A DNA stretch of 64,000 nucleotides from Thalassotalea mangrovi (GTDB lineage Bacteria; Pseudomonadota; Gammaproteobacteria; Enterobacterales; Alteromonadaceae). The stretch is from positions 40,092 to 104,091 of the forward strand of contig NZ_SWDB01000001.1 in assembly GCF_005116735.1 (NCBI RefSeq), given 5' to 3'. The translations under genes were made by a program, and so were the position numbers. A model generated the notes under the pieces. The model was not told the DNA's origin. It saw only the letters and a program-made list of their open reading frames with translations, and ran no database searches. Position 1 is the first letter of the stretch. Every line of letters starts with the position of its first letter. Shown here one piece after another: positions 27,914 through 37,721 of the stretch.

Positions 27914-29275
27914 TTATTGGCCGAGTAACAATGTTGCGGTGCCGAGGAATGCAAAAATACCGACGACATCAGTTACTGTTGTTAAAATTACACTGCCGGC
28001 CAGAGCCGGGTCGATATTCATACGTTTTAGCAACAAGGGAACGCTAACCCCGGCGATGCCAGCAGCGGTCAGGTTCATCAACATGGCAAAGGCAATAATG
28101 CCACCGAGGAGTAAATCCTGTTTCCAGATGGCGACGATGCCGGCGACGAAAATAGCCCAAATCATGCCATTTAAAAAGCCTATCGCGAGCTCTTTGGTAA
28201 ATATGCTGCGGGCATTGCTTTCGCCGATGTGACCAAGGGCCATACCACGAATAACCAGGGTCAGGGTTTGACCGCCGGCAACGCCCCCCATACTGGGCAC
28301 CAGAGTATTCAATACCGCGAGAATGGCCATTTGCGCTAGGATACCTTCAAACATGGATGATACCGCGACGGCCATCAATGCGGTGACCAGGTTAACGCCA
28401 AGCCATACGGAGCGCTGCCGGGTACTGCGAAAAACCGGTGCAAAGGTATCCGCTTCATCATCGAGACCCGCCATACTTAGCATCGAGTGTTCAGCATCTT
28501 CACGAATAATATCAATGACATCATCGATGGTAATACGGCCGAGCAAATGGCCTTGTTCGTCGATTACCGGCGCCGAAAACCAGTCATAACGTTCAAACAG
28601 GGTTGCTACTTCGGTATCTGACATATGGACCTGAACCGGCACCGTGTTATGGTCGGTAATTTCGGCGATGGTCTGCTCAGGTCTGGCGGTCACCAGATTG
28701 GCAAGGGATACAGAACCGATAAATTTGTCATCCCGGTTTACCACATAAAATGAGTCGGTGGCTTCAGGTAGCTCACCTCTGAGGCGTAAATAACGAAGTA
28801 CCACATCTACCGTGACGTCAGGGCGCAGGGTGATGGTATCGGTATTCATGATACCGCCGGCGGTATCTTCTTCGTAGGATAAAGCTTGTTCTACCCGTGC
28901 CCGATCCTGAATGTCCATCGAGCTGAGAACTTCCTGATAAACCGTATCGGGAAGGGTACGCAAGACCTCGGCGAGATCATCAATGTCCATGCCTTCGGCA
29001 ACGGCGGCAACTTTCTCAGGATCCATGCTTTTAAGGATACCTTTACGAACTTCTTCAGAGAGTTCTTCGAGAATTTCGCCATGCAAATCCGGATCAATTA
29101 GTTGCCAAAGCAGGTTACGGGATTTCGGTGTTGATGACTCCAGCAGCAAGGCAATGTCATAAGCCGGCATGGTCTGAAACATTTTTCGGACATAAACAAA
29201 CATACCGCTTTGCAAAGCGGTATTTATTTCCAAAAAGCGTTGTTGGCTTATTTCCTGCTCTGAAGTTTCTGGCAT
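27914..29275 (-). CDS. mgtE: Magnesium transporter MgtE
   Basis: A 453-residue inner-membrane Mg2+ channel of the MgtE/SLC41 family. The order is N-terminal superhelical domain (about 1-130, with repeats such as LSEEVRKGILKSMDPEKVAAV), paired CBS domains (about 135-260, SVSLANLVTARPEQTI) and five transmembrane helices from about 285, with GVAGGQTLTLVIRGMALG and the pore helix region MNLTAAGIAGVSVPLLL. Cytoplasmic Mg2+ bound between the N and CBS domains closes the channel in characterised homologues. It is the distal part of the nitrogen-PTS run, 166 bases after ptsO. Confidence 0.95.
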   Translation of the reverse strand: MPETSEQEISQQRFLEINTALQSGMFVYVRKMFQTMPAYDIALLLESSTPKSRNLLWQLIDPDLHGEILEELSEEVRKGILKSMDPEKVAAVAEGMDIDDLAEVLRTLPDTVYQEVLSSMDIQDRARVEQALSYEEDTAGGIMNTDTITLRPDVTVDVVLRYLRLRGELPEATDSFYVVNRDDKFIGSVSLANLVTARPEQTIAEITDHNTVPVQVHMSDTEVATLFERYDWFSAPVIDEQGHLLGRITIDDVIDIIREDAEHSMLSMAGLDDEADTFAPVFRSTRQRSVWLGVNLVTALMAVAVSSMFEGILAQMAILAVLNTLVPSMGGVAGGQTLTLVIRGMALGHIGESNARSIFTKELAIGFLNGMIWAIFVAGIVAIWKQDLLLGGIIAFAMLMNLTAAGIAGVSVPLLLKRMNIDPALAGSVILTTVTDVVGIFAFLGTATLLLGQ

Positions 29276-29441
29276 GCTTCACCCTGAGCGTTGGCGGTTA
29301 CAGTTAGCGGGTCGGGCAACTTAAGGTGTTGTGACAATAACTGTAAGAATTTATTAATGTAATATTGGCAAGTTTATCGTATGTGCTGCAAATGTTCAGC
29401 TATTTTATCGGCTTATTCGAACACGCATTCGCCAGCCGATG

Positions 29442-29717
29442 TTATTCTGGCTCGTCAAAACGATTACTGAACAACTGGCATACGGCCTCCAGCGCCAGCC
29501 TTGCATCTTCACCCTCGGCAGAGACCAGTACCTCCTTACCCTGGCTACCGGTAAGTAACATCAGCGCCATGATCGAGTCGGCATTGGCATGCTTGTCGTC
29601 CAGCTGCAGGTGAATGGAGGCACTGAATTGCTGAGTCAGCTTAGCCAGTTTAGTTGCCGCCCGGGCGTGTAGCCCGAGTTTATTCGTGATGGTTACGCGC
29701 CGTTGTACTACCGTCAT
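29442..29717 (-). CDS. ptsO: Nitrogen-PTS phosphocarrier NPr
   Basis: A 91-residue HPr-family protein. The phosphorylated histidine is H17 in NKLGLHARAATKLAKL, and the helix-2 region has SIMALMLLTGSQGKEV. Its position after ptsN and rapZ, overlapping rapZ by four bases, marks it as NPr of the nitrogen PTS (PtsP-NPr-EIIA-Ntr) and not as sugar-PTS HPr. That pathway is regulatory, affecting potassium transport and nitrogen-related functions in E. coli. Confidence 0.93.
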   Translation of the reverse strand: MTVVQRRVTITNKLGLHARAATKLAKLTQQFSASIHLQLDDKHANADSIMALMLLTGSQGKEVLVSAEGEDARLALEAVCQLFSNRFDEPE

Positions 29718-30562
29718 TTATCGGTCAGCTCCCGGTGACGAACTTTGACTTCATTTTCCTGTTTATCGAAGTGTCGCGCTAATGTCTCGGCAATGTAAAC
29801 ACTGCGATGCTGGCCACCAGTGCAGCCAATCGCGATGGTCAGGTAAGTACGATTATTACGCTCCAGGTGCGGTAACCAGGTCATCAGAAAGCTGTTGATC
29901 TGCCAGATAAACTTAGTAACTATTGGTTGGCTAGCAAAAAAATCGGCAACTTCCTGGTCGGTGCCATTCTTGTTTTTAAGTTCCTGCTCCCAAAACGGGT
30001 TTGGTAAGAAACGCGCGTCAAAGACGAAATCGGCATTACTCGGTACACCATGTTTAAAACCAAATGATTCAAAAACAATGACCATATTACCGGTCTTCGA
30101 ACCGAGTACCCGCTCACGTACTATGTCGGCGAGCTGGTGTGGTGTTAGCATGGAGGTATCGATATACAAATCGGTGCGTTCAGCAACCGGCTCCAGTAAC
30201 GTCTTTTCCAATTCGATTGCCTGGTCAAGCGCCATGTCTTTCCTGATCAGAGGGTGCAGCCGCCGTGTTTCACTATAACGTCGGATAAGCTCGTCATCGT
30301 CCGCATCCAGATACATCACATTCAACTCGACCGAGTTAGGCAGGTAATTGATAATTTCCCGGGCATCATCTGGGTTGTTCGGTAAGTTACGAACGTCCAG
30401 CGATACCGCTACCTTGTCATAATCATTGATTACGGTGTGAGTCAGAGCTGGTAGCAGGTTAACCGGAATATTGTCGACACAATAATAGCCCAGATCTTCA
30501 AGTACCCGTAATGCCACCGATTTACCGGAACCAGAGCGGCCACTGACAATTAATAATTTCAT
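29714..30562 (-). CDS. rapZ: RNase adapter protein RapZ
   Basis: A 282-residue P-loop protein. In E. coli it binds the small RNA GlmZ and directs it to RNase E, so tuning glucosamine-6-phosphate synthase. The Walker A is GRSGSGKS at residues 8-15; the Walker B-like region is NVMYLDADDDELIRRYSETRRLHPL. The C-terminal RNA-binding domain includes IAIGCTGGQHRSVYIAETLA and VKVRHREL. It lies 9 bases after ptsN. Whether GlmY/GlmZ RNAs exist in this organism cannot be seen from the window. Confidence 0.95.
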   Translation of the reverse strand: MKLLIVSGRSGSGKSVALRVLEDLGYYCVDNIPVNLLPALTHTVINDYDKVAVSLDVRNLPNNPDDAREIINYLPNSVELNVMYLDADDDELIRRYSETRRLHPLIRKDMALDQAIELEKTLLEPVAERTDLYIDTSMLTPHQLADIVRERVLGSKTGNMVIVFESFGFKHGVPSNADFVFDARFLPNPFWEQELKNKNGTDQEVADFFASQPIVTKFIWQINSFLMTWLPHLERNNRTYLTIAIGCTGGQHRSVYIAETLARHFDKQENEVKVRHRELTDK

Positions 30563-30570
30563 CCTCGCCC

Positions 30571-31026
30571 CTAATCCAGCTGATTGGTTGCCAGTTCAAA
30601 TAACTGTTTGGAATTGGTGCATTTACGTAGGCGTCTGGCGTTATCTTTGTCGCCGAGAAAAGCGGCGATTGCCGCCAGGGTCTGTAAATGTTGGTGACAG
30701 TGATCTTCCGGGACAAACAAGGCGAAAAAAATATCGACTGGCTGATCATCAATAGCATCAAAGGAAACCGGGGTTTCAGTGGTGATTAATACGGCGATGA
30801 TTTGCTGTGAATCAAGCAACCGTCCGTGGGGAATAGCAATACCCTTGCCGATTCCGGTACTGGAAAGTTTTTCCCGGGCGATCAGGGCATTGAGTAATTC
30901 TTTTTCTTTGGCAGTTTTGAACGCATTGGCCGCGATTCGACTAATTTGTTGTAGCACACCCTTTTTACTGGTTCCCGGTACTGCACAAACCGTGCAGTCC
31001 GGGGATAATAATTGTTCTAATTTCAT
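30571..31026 (-). CDS. ptsN: Nitrogen-PTS enzyme EIIA-Ntr
   Basis: A 151-residue EIIA domain of the mannitol/fructose fold, phosphorylated by NPr. The phospho-histidine is H67 in GKGIAIPHGRLLD. It starts MKLEQLLSPDCTVCAVPG and ends in a helix with LFELATNQLD. It is the last component of the regulatory nitrogen PTS; its phosphorylation state controls partner proteins. It lies 13 bases after hpf in the rpoN cluster. Confidence 0.95.
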   Translation of the reverse strand: MKLEQLLSPDCTVCAVPGTSKKGVLQQISRIAANAFKTAKEKELLNALIAREKLSSTGIGKGIAIPHGRLLDSQQIIAVLITTETPVSFDAIDDQPVDIFFALFVPEDHCHQHLQTLAAIAAFLGDKDNARRLRKCTNSKQLFELATNQLD

Positions 31027-31039
31027 TGATGCATGTTAG

Positions 31040-31327
31040 TTAATGTTGGGATATTTTCTCTTTATGCTTGATTACCTGGCGATCGAGTTTGTCGATCAGG
31101 CCGTCTATCGCTGCATACATGTCCTGGTGTTCTGAAGAAGCGTGTATTTCACCACCGTTAAGGTTTACAGTAGCTTCAGCAATCTGTTGAAGTTTTTCGA
31201 CGGTCAGCACCACATAAACATTATTTATGTGATCAAAATGTCGTGATAATTTTTCAAATTTACTGTCAACAAATCCCTTTAGAGAGTCCGTAATTTCAAC
31301 ATGATGACCTGACAAATTAATTTGCAT
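31040..31327 (-). CDS. hpf: Ribosome hibernation promoting factor (short Hpf)
   Basis: A 95-residue protein of the S30AE family that binds idle ribosomes and favours 100S dimers. The true start is ATG at 31327 (MQINLSGHHVEITDSLKGFV); the frame is open to 31501 inside rpoN, but this is a shadow. Family features are the VDSKFEKLSRHFDHI helix and HASSEHQDMYAAIDGLIDKL. It is the short form, without the C-terminal dimerisation domain. It follows rpoN by 25 bases. Confidence 0.95.
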   Translation of the reverse strand: MQINLSGHHVEITDSLKGFVDSKFEKLSRHFDHINNVYVVLTVEKLQQIAEATVNLNGGEIHASSEHQDMYAAIDGLIDKLDRQVIKHKEKISQH

Positions 31328-31352
31328 TTTCGGCTCCTCAGAATGTTGGCTG

Positions 31353-32831
31353 TTAAAGTAAGCTTTTCCTCTGGTTGGAGGGCGGGATAGCCAATGATTC
31401 CCGGTATTTGGCAATAGTACGACGAGCAACATTAATGCCCTGGTCGGCCAGTAGATCGGCAATTTTACTATCGCTAAGTGGCTTACTTGGTATTTCGGCA
31501 TCCACCATTTTCTTGATCAGTGCCCGTATAGCAGTGGATGAACATTCTCCGCCATTGTCAGTACTGACGTGGCTGGAGAAAAAGTATTTCAATTCAAAGA
31601 TACCGCGCGGAGTATGCATATATTTTTGCGTTGTTACCCGGGAAATAGTCGACTCATGCATATCAACAGCTTCGGCAATATCATTGAGCACCATCGGGCG
31701 CATCGCTTCCGGACCATATTCGAAAAATGCCTGTTGTTGCTGAACAATACAATTAGACACTTTCAACAAGGTATCATTGCGGCTTTCCAGGCTTTTGATA
31801 AACCATTTTGCTTCCTGCAGGTGGGAGCGAATAAACTGGCTGTCACTGGTCGATGAAGAACGAGCCAAAGCCGCATACTGGCTATTGATAGACAACTTTG
31901 GTGCACTGTCCGCATTTAGTTCAACTACCCAACGTCCGCCTTTCTTAAAGACGCTGACATCGGGGATCACATATTGATCATCGCTCTCGTTAATAACATC
32001 GCCGGGGCGCGGATTCAGGGAATGGATCAGGCGCATGACTTCTTTCAGCTGCGCTTCTTTGAGCTTGGTTTTACGCATGATTTGCCGGAAATCTCGAATG
32101 GCCAGCAAATCTATGTGGTTGAGTATCAATTGCTTGGCTTCACCAAGCAAAGGTGTGTCTTTGGCAAACTGGTTCAATTGAATGAGCAGGCATTCGGCAA
32201 TGGAGCGAGCACCGACGCCGACCGGGTCAAACATATTGATACGTTTGAGCACAGCTTCCACTTCATCCAGTTCGACCTCATCATTGCCCAGGCTTTCCAG
32301 AACTTCCTCGCAGCTAATGGTGAGGTAGCCTTTATCATCAATCGCATCAATGATCGCGATGGCGATAGATTTGTCGGTATCGGTAAACGGGGTGAGTTCC
32401 ATTTGCCACAACAGGTGATCCTGAATTGAGTCTTTGGTTTCTCCCTGGAATTGGTAATTTTCATCGGCCAGCTGGCCGGAGCCGGAGGAGACGGAAGCGC
32501 TGTAGGAGTCTTCCCAACTTGAATCGGTCGATAATTCTTCAGGAATATTATCGGTTTTCAACGCTTCACTGGTGGAAAGTTCATCACGAGAACTGTCGGC
32601 GGAACTATTGCTGCCTTGCTGTTCCAGGGCATCAAGGTTATTGCTGGCGCCCTCATCTGAGTCGCCATTTAGGCTGGGATCATCAATTTCCAGTAACGGA
32701 TTACTGTCCAGAGCTTCCTGAATTTCCTGTTGTAAATCAAGCGTCGACAACTGCAAAAGCTTAATCGCCTGTTGCAGTTGCGGTGTCATGGTCAGGTGTT
32801 GCCCCATCCGGAGCTGAAGACTTGGTCGCAT
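31353..32831 (-). CDS. rpoN: RNA polymerase sigma-54 factor
   Basis: A 492-residue sigma-54, needed for promoters with -24/-12 elements and enhancer-binding activators. Region I is the Gln-rich N-terminus ([20 protein letters not shown]), region II is acidic and serine-rich (about 50-125), and region III holds the core-binding and helix-turn-helix parts. The RpoN box [10 protein letters not shown] is at about residues 469-478. It is preceded by lptB and followed by hpf, the usual gammaproteobacterial neighbourhood. Confidence 0.97.
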   Translation of the reverse strand: MRPSLQLRMGQHLTMTPQLQQAIKLLQLSTLDLQQEIQEALDSNPLLEIDDPSLNGDSDEGASNNLDALEQQGSNSSADSSRDELSTSEALKTDNIPEELSTDSSWEDSYSASVSSGSGQLADENYQFQGETKDSIQDHLLWQMELTPFTDTDKSIAIAIIDAIDDKGYLTISCEEVLESLGNDEVELDEVEAVLKRINMFDPVGVGARSIAECLLIQLNQFAKDTPLLGEAKQLILNHIDLLAIRDFRQIMRKTKLKEAQLKEVMRLIHSLNPRPGDVINESDDQYVIPDVSVFKKGGRWVVELNADSAPKLSINSQYAALARSSSTSDSQFIRSHLQEAKWFIKSLESRNDTLLKVSNCIVQQQQAFFEYGPEAMRPMVLNDIAEAVDMHESTISRVTTQKYMHTPRGIFELKYFFSSHVSTDNGGECSSTAIRALIKKMVDAEIPSKPLSDSKIADLLADQGINVARRTIAKYRESLAIPPSNQRKSLL

Positions 32832-32880
32832 CTGAGTTTATTTACTTCCCGTTATCAAAAGTTGTGTCTTCCGTATTTAA

Positions 32881-33609
32881 CTATAGCGTGAATTTCTCAC
32901 CTAGATATACATCACGTACCTGCTGGTTACTCAATACCTGTTCGGCATTGCCTTCAGCAATTAATTCGCCCTTACTGACGATATAAGCGTGTTCACAGAC
33001 ATCGAGAGTTTCACGGACGTTGTGATCTGTAATCAGCACGCCAATTCCCCGTTGTTTAAGATGCAAAATGATTTTTTTGATATCTGAAACTGAGATTGGG
33101 TCAACGCCGGCAAAGGGCTCATCGAGCAGGATAAAGTGCGGATCGGCGGCTAACGCACGGGCGATTTCAACCCGGCGTCGTTCACCGCCTGATAAACTTT
33201 GCCCGGTATTTTCGACGATATGGCCGATATTAAATTCTTCAACCAGGCTCTCCAGTTTTTCTTCACGGCCGCGATTATCAAGATCTTTGCGGGTTTGCAA
33301 AATGGCCATAATATTGTCACGCACCGATAATTTGCGAAAGATCGAGGCTTCCTGCGGCAGATAACCGATGCCCTGGCGGGCGCGCTCATGCATAGGAAGC
33401 AATGTCAGATCCAGGTCGTCGAGGCTTACTGAGCCAGCATCACTTGGAACCAGACCTACAATCATATAAAACGAGGTGGTCTTTCCGGCACCGTTTGGAC
33501 CAAGCAAGCCGACGATTTGTCCTGCATTAACGGCAAGGCTGACATCTTTGACCACTTTGCGGTTTTTATAAGATTTGGCCAGATTCCGGGCCTCAAGTCG
33601 GGTTGCCAA
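32881..33609 (-). CDS. lptB: LPS export ABC transporter ATPase LptB
   Basis: A 242-residue ATPase of the LptB2FGC complex that extracts lipopolysaccharide from the inner membrane. Walker A is GPNGAGKTT (37-45), the signature is [15 protein letters not shown] (about 139), Walker B is [13 protein letters not shown], and the H-loop histidine is in [12 protein letters not shown]. It starts one base after the lptA stop. lptF and lptG are not in this window. Confidence 0.97.
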   Translation of the reverse strand: MATRLEARNLAKSYKNRKVVKDVSLAVNAGQIVGLLGPNGAGKTTSFYMIVGLVPSDAGSVSLDDLDLTLLPMHERARQGIGYLPQEASIFRKLSVRDNIMAILQTRKDLDNRGREEKLESLVEEFNIGHIVENTGQSLSGGERRRVEIARALAADPHFILLDEPFAGVDPISVSDIKKIILHLKQRGIGVLITDHNVRETLDVCEHAYIVSKGELIAEGNAEQVLSNQQVRDVYLGEKFTL

Positions 33610-33610
33610 G

Positions 33611-34192
33611 TTACTGCTCCTTTTCCTGCTCGTTTTGTTGCTGTTGTTTTTCCGGTTGCTTGGCTTCGGTGTCTTTTGCTTGCTTTTTTTCCGGCTGTAA
33701 AATCGTGGTTACGGTATCGTCCAGACTCTCCGCAGTGAGTTGTTCGGTCAGCATGTTGTAGGTGATGATGTCGCCACGAACCATACTACCTTCCTGACTT
33801 ACCCTGGCATCACCTTTGATCTGCAAGGTGTTATTGGCGGGTGTATAGGTGATTTCTTTCGCCTGTATTTCAATCAGTTTGCCATCATCCAGGCGTTGAC
33901 TGAATTTTGCCGGATTACCTTTCGCCTGATAGCTTTTGCTTTCGGTGGCAGGATCATTGACTACCCGAACCACATCGGCGGTCATCGTCAGGGTACCCTG
34001 AGTGATTTTCACGTCATCCAGGTAACTGGCAACTTTATTTTTTAAATCGGTTGCCTGGCGTTTTGCCTGAATGACCACTTCCTGATCAAAATCGGATTGC
34101 GCCGCCTGACTCAATGGTGCAAATGCCAATAGGGTAAAAAGTAGTGGCCAGCTGCGGCTATTGAGTTTTATAGATGGTTTGTACATGCTCAT
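33611..34192 (-). CDS. lptA: Periplasmic LPS transport protein LptA
   Basis: A 193-residue periplasmic bridge protein with an OstA-like beta-jellyroll that carries lipopolysaccharide between LptC and LptD. A signal peptide covers about residues 1-30 (ending SQA). The jellyroll shows [38 protein letters not shown] and [12 protein letters not shown]. The C-terminal 30 residues are a Gln/Glu/Lys-rich tail, longer than in E. coli. Its start lies 35 bases inside lptC, an overlap also typical of E. coli. Confidence 0.92.
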   Translation of the reverse strand: MSMYKPSIKLNSRSWPLLFTLLAFAPLSQAAQSDFDQEVVIQAKRQATDLKNKVASYLDDVKITQGTLTMTADVVRVVNDPATESKSYQAKGNPAKFSQRLDDGKLIEIQAKEITYTPANNTLQIKGDARVSQEGSMVRGDIITYNMLTEQLTAESLDDTVTTILQPEKKQAKDTEAKQPEKQQQQNEQEKEQ

Positions 34193-34718
34193 TTATCGTC
34201 ATCTTAGTGGTGTCGATATCGACAAAAAGCCCAGACCCATACATGGTAAAATCACGTCCTTTGATCATGATGGTTTGCTCTGAGCTAATGGTGTTGTTAA
34301 TCAGGTCTAACTGTAACGCTTTTGAATGAATTTCGGAAATAAAGTTATCCTGTTGTTCCGCCACGGCCCTGACCCTGCGCTCTAAGATAAGCTCGCGATT
34401 GGCAATTAACTTACCGTTATTTGCGGAAATATTCCAAGGTGTCGTGCCATCATTGGGATATAAGGTGTAAGAAGGATACTGAAACAAGGTTTCTTCACTG
34501 TCCGCATAATGCTGCATCTGCTGGGCATAAATGGTGTGAGTCAGATTGCCATCGGCATCAAAACGACTGGTACGTAAATCACTGGCAATAAATTCCGGTA
34601 ATTCTTCATCCGTTGCCATTAATGCATCCAGCGTATTGGCATTTTGCCATTGAATATACCCGTAAATAGCAAGTGCTACGGCAAAGATTACAGTGGAAAT
34701 GGTATGCAGTCGGGTCAT
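34158..34718 (-). CDS. lptC: LPS export complex protein LptC
   Basis: A 186-residue bitopic protein that links the LptB2FG extractor to LptA. A transmembrane helix is at about residues 7-23 (ISTVIFAVALAIYGYIQ), and the periplasmic jellyroll has NLTHTIYAQQMQHYADSEET and TISSEQTIMIKGRDFTMYGSG. It overlaps kdsC by four bases and lptA by 35. Confidence 0.93.
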   Translation of the reverse strand: MTRLHTISTVIFAVALAIYGYIQWQNANTLDALMATDEELPEFIASDLRTSRFDADGNLTHTIYAQQMQHYADSEETLFQYPSYTLYPNDGTTPWNISANNGKLIANRELILERRVRAVAEQQDNFISEIHSKALQLDLINNTISSEQTIMIKGRDFTMYGSGLFVDIDTTKMTINEHVQTIYKTQ

Positions 34719-35275
34719 TGACTTTTTCCTATTACCGACGCCGTTACTCCTTTCGCTTGCATAATCAGGTCACATAACTCCCTGACGGCGCCATGTCCAC
34801 CGGGCAAAAACGTGGTGTAATTGGCATCCCGAAGCACCAAAGGGTGAGCGTCTTGAACTGCAACCCCAAGAGCGACACGCTGAATGCAAGGCAAATCAGG
34901 TACATCATCACCGATAAATGCCACCTCATCCAAAGACACCCGGCATTCGGCCATAATGCGTTGCATGGCCGGGAGTTTGTCTTCTTCCCCCTGCACCAGG
35001 TGAGCAACACCAAGGGCAGTCATGCGGTTATGGACGATATTAGAACGTCGCCCGGTAATGACCGCCACTTCGACACCGGCTTTTTGCACGGCTTTTACGC
35101 CAAACCCATCTTTGGTATTGAAGGTTTTCAGTTCTTCACCGTCATTACCGAGATAAATTCGACCATCGGAAAATACGCCATCGACATCACACACCAGCAG
35201 TTTAATCTTGCTGGCGATTTCTAGTATTTCTGAATCGACTGGACCATATAACGTCTGTGTTTTTGTTGATGACAT
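34715..35275 (-). CDS. kdsC: 3-deoxy-D-manno-octulosonate 8-phosphate phosphatase KdsC
   Basis: A 186-residue HAD-family phosphatase that converts Kdo-8-phosphate to Kdo for lipopolysaccharide core. The nucleophile and acid-base aspartates are D30 and D32 in LLVCDVDGVFSDGR; motif II is VAVITGRRS and motif III/IV is VAFIGDDVPDLPCI. The C0-type KdsC has no cap and works as a tetramer. It is followed with overlap by lptC and preceded by kdsD, two bases apart. Confidence 0.96.
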   Translation of the reverse strand: MSSTKTQTLYGPVDSEILEIASKIKLLVCDVDGVFSDGRIYLGNDGEELKTFNTKDGFGVKAVQKAGVEVAVITGRRSNIVHNRMTALGVAHLVQGEEDKLPAMQRIMAECRVSLDEVAFIGDDVPDLPCIQRVALGVAVQDAHPLVLRDANYTTFLPGGHGAVRELCDLIMQAKGVTASVIGKSQ

Positions 35276-35277
35276 GG

Positions 35278-36252
35278 TTACAGTACTCCCGCTTTTAAAA
35301 TATCATGCATATTCATCGCCCCGACGGGCCGGTGTTGTTGGTCGACAATAATCAGGCCATTAATGCTTTTATCTTCCATTAATTTTAAGGCTTCGGCAGC
35401 TAACATTTCTGCATGGGCAACGATAGGATCTCGGGTCATTACCGCTCCGATCAAACCCTGTTTAATGTCGACTTCTGAGTCAAATAAACGGCGCAAATCG
35501 CCGTCGGTAAATAATCCCGTCAGGACACCATCTGCATCCACGACAGCGGTCATTCCTAATCCTTTCGCTGACATTTCTAACAAAGCATCTTTGATACTCG
35601 CATTGCCAGTGACTACCGGTAAACGCTCGTCACTATGCATAATATCACCGAGGCGCAGTAGCAGGCGTCGTCCAAGGCTTCCTCCTGGGTGCGACAGGGC
35701 GAAATCATCGGCACTAAAGCCCCTGGCATTTAACAGGGCGACGGCGATAGCATCTCCCATCACCAGCGTAGCGGTGGTGCTCGAAGTTGGTGCCAACCCT
35801 AATGGACAGGCTTCCTGTTGCACGGCAATACAGATATGAACATCAGCCAGTTTCGCTAGTGTTGAATGCTCATCGGAAGTCATGGAAATTATCTGACAGC
35901 CGATACGTTTCAACACCGGCATAATGGCGAGAACTTCATCGGTCTGACCGGAATTGGAAATCGCCAGTACCACATCGCTACTGGTAATCATGCCTAAATC
36001 ACCATGACTGGCTTCACCCGGGTGAACAAAAAACGCTGGAGTTCCGGTGCTGGCGAGGGTCGCGGCAATTTTACCGCCGATATGTCCGGATTTGCCCATG
36101 CCAATCACAATCACCCGTCCGGTTGTCGCAAAAATCATTTCGCAGGCGGCAACGAAATGGTCGTCGATATATTGCGCCAGGTTGGCGATCGCCTGCTGCT
36201 CGATATCGATAACCTGTTTGGCTAACGCTTTAAAGTCTTGAAAACCATTCAT
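35278..36252 (-). CDS. kdsD: D-arabinose 5-phosphate isomerase KdsD
   Basis: A 324-residue isomerase making arabinose 5-phosphate from ribulose 5-phosphate, the first dedicated step to Kdo. An N-terminal SIS domain (about 35-170) has VIGMGKSGHIGGKIAATLAS and PGEASHGDLGMI; two CBS domains follow (about 205-320, LTGLFTDGDLRRLFD and SINGLIIVDQQHRPVGAMNM). Length and domain order are as in E. coli KdsD (YrbH). Confidence 0.97.
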   Translation of the reverse strand: MNGFQDFKALAKQVIDIEQQAIANLAQYIDDHFVAACEMIFATTGRVIVIGMGKSGHIGGKIAATLASTGTPAFFVHPGEASHGDLGMITSSDVVLAISNSGQTDEVLAIMPVLKRIGCQIISMTSDEHSTLAKLADVHICIAVQQEACPLGLAPTSSTTATLVMGDAIAVALLNARGFSADDFALSHPGGSLGRRLLLRLGDIMHSDERLPVVTGNASIKDALLEMSAKGLGMTAVVDADGVLTGLFTDGDLRRLFDSEVDIKQGLIGAVMTRDPIVAHAEMLAAEALKLMEDKSINGLIIVDQQHRPVGAMNMHDILKAGVL

Positions 36253-36277
36253 ATATATTCCTTGCTCGCCTTATTCT

Positions 36278-37255
36278 CTATGCCATTTGGCTGAAAATCA
36301 AATATTGATAGAAAACAAAGCAGGCAAATAAGACGACACCTTTGGTGCGGCCGATATTGAACTTGCCACGCCAACTGAAACATAAGATTAGTAATAACAG
36401 GGTGATGGCCATCATAAAGGGCACATCCCGACTTGCTACCTGGGCATCAACCGCCCCTGGCGCCAATAAGCCAGGAATGGCCAGTACTGCCAGAATATTA
36501 AAAATATTCGAGCCGATAATATTTCCCAGGGCCAGATCATCTTCTTTTTTGACGATGCTAACGACGCTGGCTGCAAGCTCTGGCAGGCTGGTGCCAATAG
36601 CGATGATGGTCAGGCCGATGACCAGGTCACTGACACCAAACTGCCTGGCGATGACGGTTGCTGAGTCAACCAGATAGTTAGCGCTTAACGGCAACAGGAT
36701 CATACCCACCAGCAACCACAGGGTTGCCGCCGATGTCTTTACATCTTGGGGAACCTCGGCGACGGATTCTGCCAGCATTGGGTCGAGCGCCTGTTCTTCT
36801 TTACTCTGACGCATTGACACCACTAGCAATACGGTAATAAAAACAATAAACCCGATAAGCAGGACCAAGCCTTCAATAAAACTTAACTGTAGGTTATAGA
36901 GCATAAAACTGGCGATAAAGGTGACCAGCAGTAATATCGGTAACTCACGCTTCAAGGTTGATGAAGAGACAACCAATGGCTTGCAGATCGCAGTAATACC
37001 AAGCACCAGAGCGATATTGGTAATATTAGAACCAATCGCATTACCGATTGCCGTGTCCGGAGCTCCCTGCAATGCAGCGGTGGCTGCCACGACCATTTCC
37101 GGCGCCGATGAGCCCATGGCAACAATCGTCAGACCAATTATCATTGGTGCGATACCAAGATTTCGTGCCAGTGAAGCGGCGCCAAAGACAAACTTGTCAG
37201 CACTCCATACCAGCAGGATTAGGGAAGTAATTAGTATTAGTATTTCGGTGAACAT
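36278..37255 (-). CDS. yrbG: Calcium/sodium antiporter of the YrbG family
   Basis: A 325-residue K+-dependent Na+/Ca2+ exchanger-like membrane protein with about ten helices and two inverted repeats. The alpha repeats carry GSSAPEMVVAATAAL (about 50) and GTSLPELAASVVSIV (about 200), each followed by GNAIGSNITNIALVLG or GNIIGSNIFNILAVL. It heads the kdsD-kdsC-lpt run, 25 bases before kdsD. Transport by E. coli YrbG is not physiologically defined. Confidence 0.94.
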   Translation of the reverse strand: MFTEILILITSLILLVWSADKFVFGAASLARNLGIAPMIIGLTIVAMGSSAPEMVVAATAALQGAPDTAIGNAIGSNITNIALVLGITAICKPLVVSSSTLKRELPILLLVTFIASFMLYNLQLSFIEGLVLLIGFIVFITVLLVVSMRQSKEEQALDPMLAESVAEVPQDVKTSAATLWLLVGMILLPLSANYLVDSATVIARQFGVSDLVIGLTIIAIGTSLPELAASVVSIVKKEDDLALGNIIGSNIFNILAVLAIPGLLAPGAVDAQVASRDVPFMMAITLLLLILCFSWRGKFNIGRTKGVVLFACFVFYQYLIFSQMA

Positions 37256-37721
37256 TCAGGACTCCATATTCGCTGCTTAAATTGTCGCTTGTCCAAGTCA
37301 AAATGAAAAGTCCTGGCGTGCAGATAATCGGAAAAATAATCCTCTGATCTCCAATCTGATTGATTTTTCTTCAATAACCGAACCCGCCAACAGGCAGCAC
37401 GGCAATTTATGGCTCGAGCGTGTTGATCTTTGGGGGGCAATTTTGCAGCGAGTTGTTTGGGATATGGACAAGGATTTTTCTCTTTAGCGTACTCACTGTA
37501 CGGTAAAGAGAAAAATCGCAGGCCAGATTCAAAACAAACGCTGTTCGTAGAATTCAATGGTACGTTTGATACAGTTTTCTTGTTTCTAGACTAAATGATT
37601 AGACCGATAATTGGCGATTATTGAACAAATTTCGTTCGGCAGAGGTCAACATGCTCTAATATAGTTATATGCGTGTTGTACCCGAAAAACGCATGTTAAT
37701 TCACTCAACATAAGGTATGAC
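37256..37721. other. Divergent yrbG/Tsx-like intergenic region with long hairpin
   Basis: 466 bases without a convincing gene. The main structure is an inverted repeat at 37473-37517: GATTTTTCTCTTTA (37473-37486) and its exact complement TAAAGAGAAAAATC (37504-37517), extended inside by CGTAC/GTACG around TCACT. A minus-strand open frame of 106 codons (37237-37557) overlaps it and looks spurious. A second short stem, ATGCGT/ACGCAT (37669-37674 with 37689-37694), lies in the leader of the Tsx-like gene. Otherwise I see nothing. Confidence 0.55.

Noticed and set aside
29276-29441. Magnesium riboswitch before mgtE
   Set aside because: The 166-base leader shows no M-box-like arrangement that I can recognise, and mgtE probably reads through from ptsO.
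31328-31501. N-terminal extension of the hpf frame into rpoN
   Set aside because: It lies within the rpoN coding end and has no S30AE homology; Hpf proteins start at MQINLSGHH.
37237-37557. Minus-strand open frame of 106 codons before yrbG
   Set aside because: It overlaps the yrbG start, contains the long inverted repeat, has no recognisable domain and has an unusual mix of residues for a real protein.
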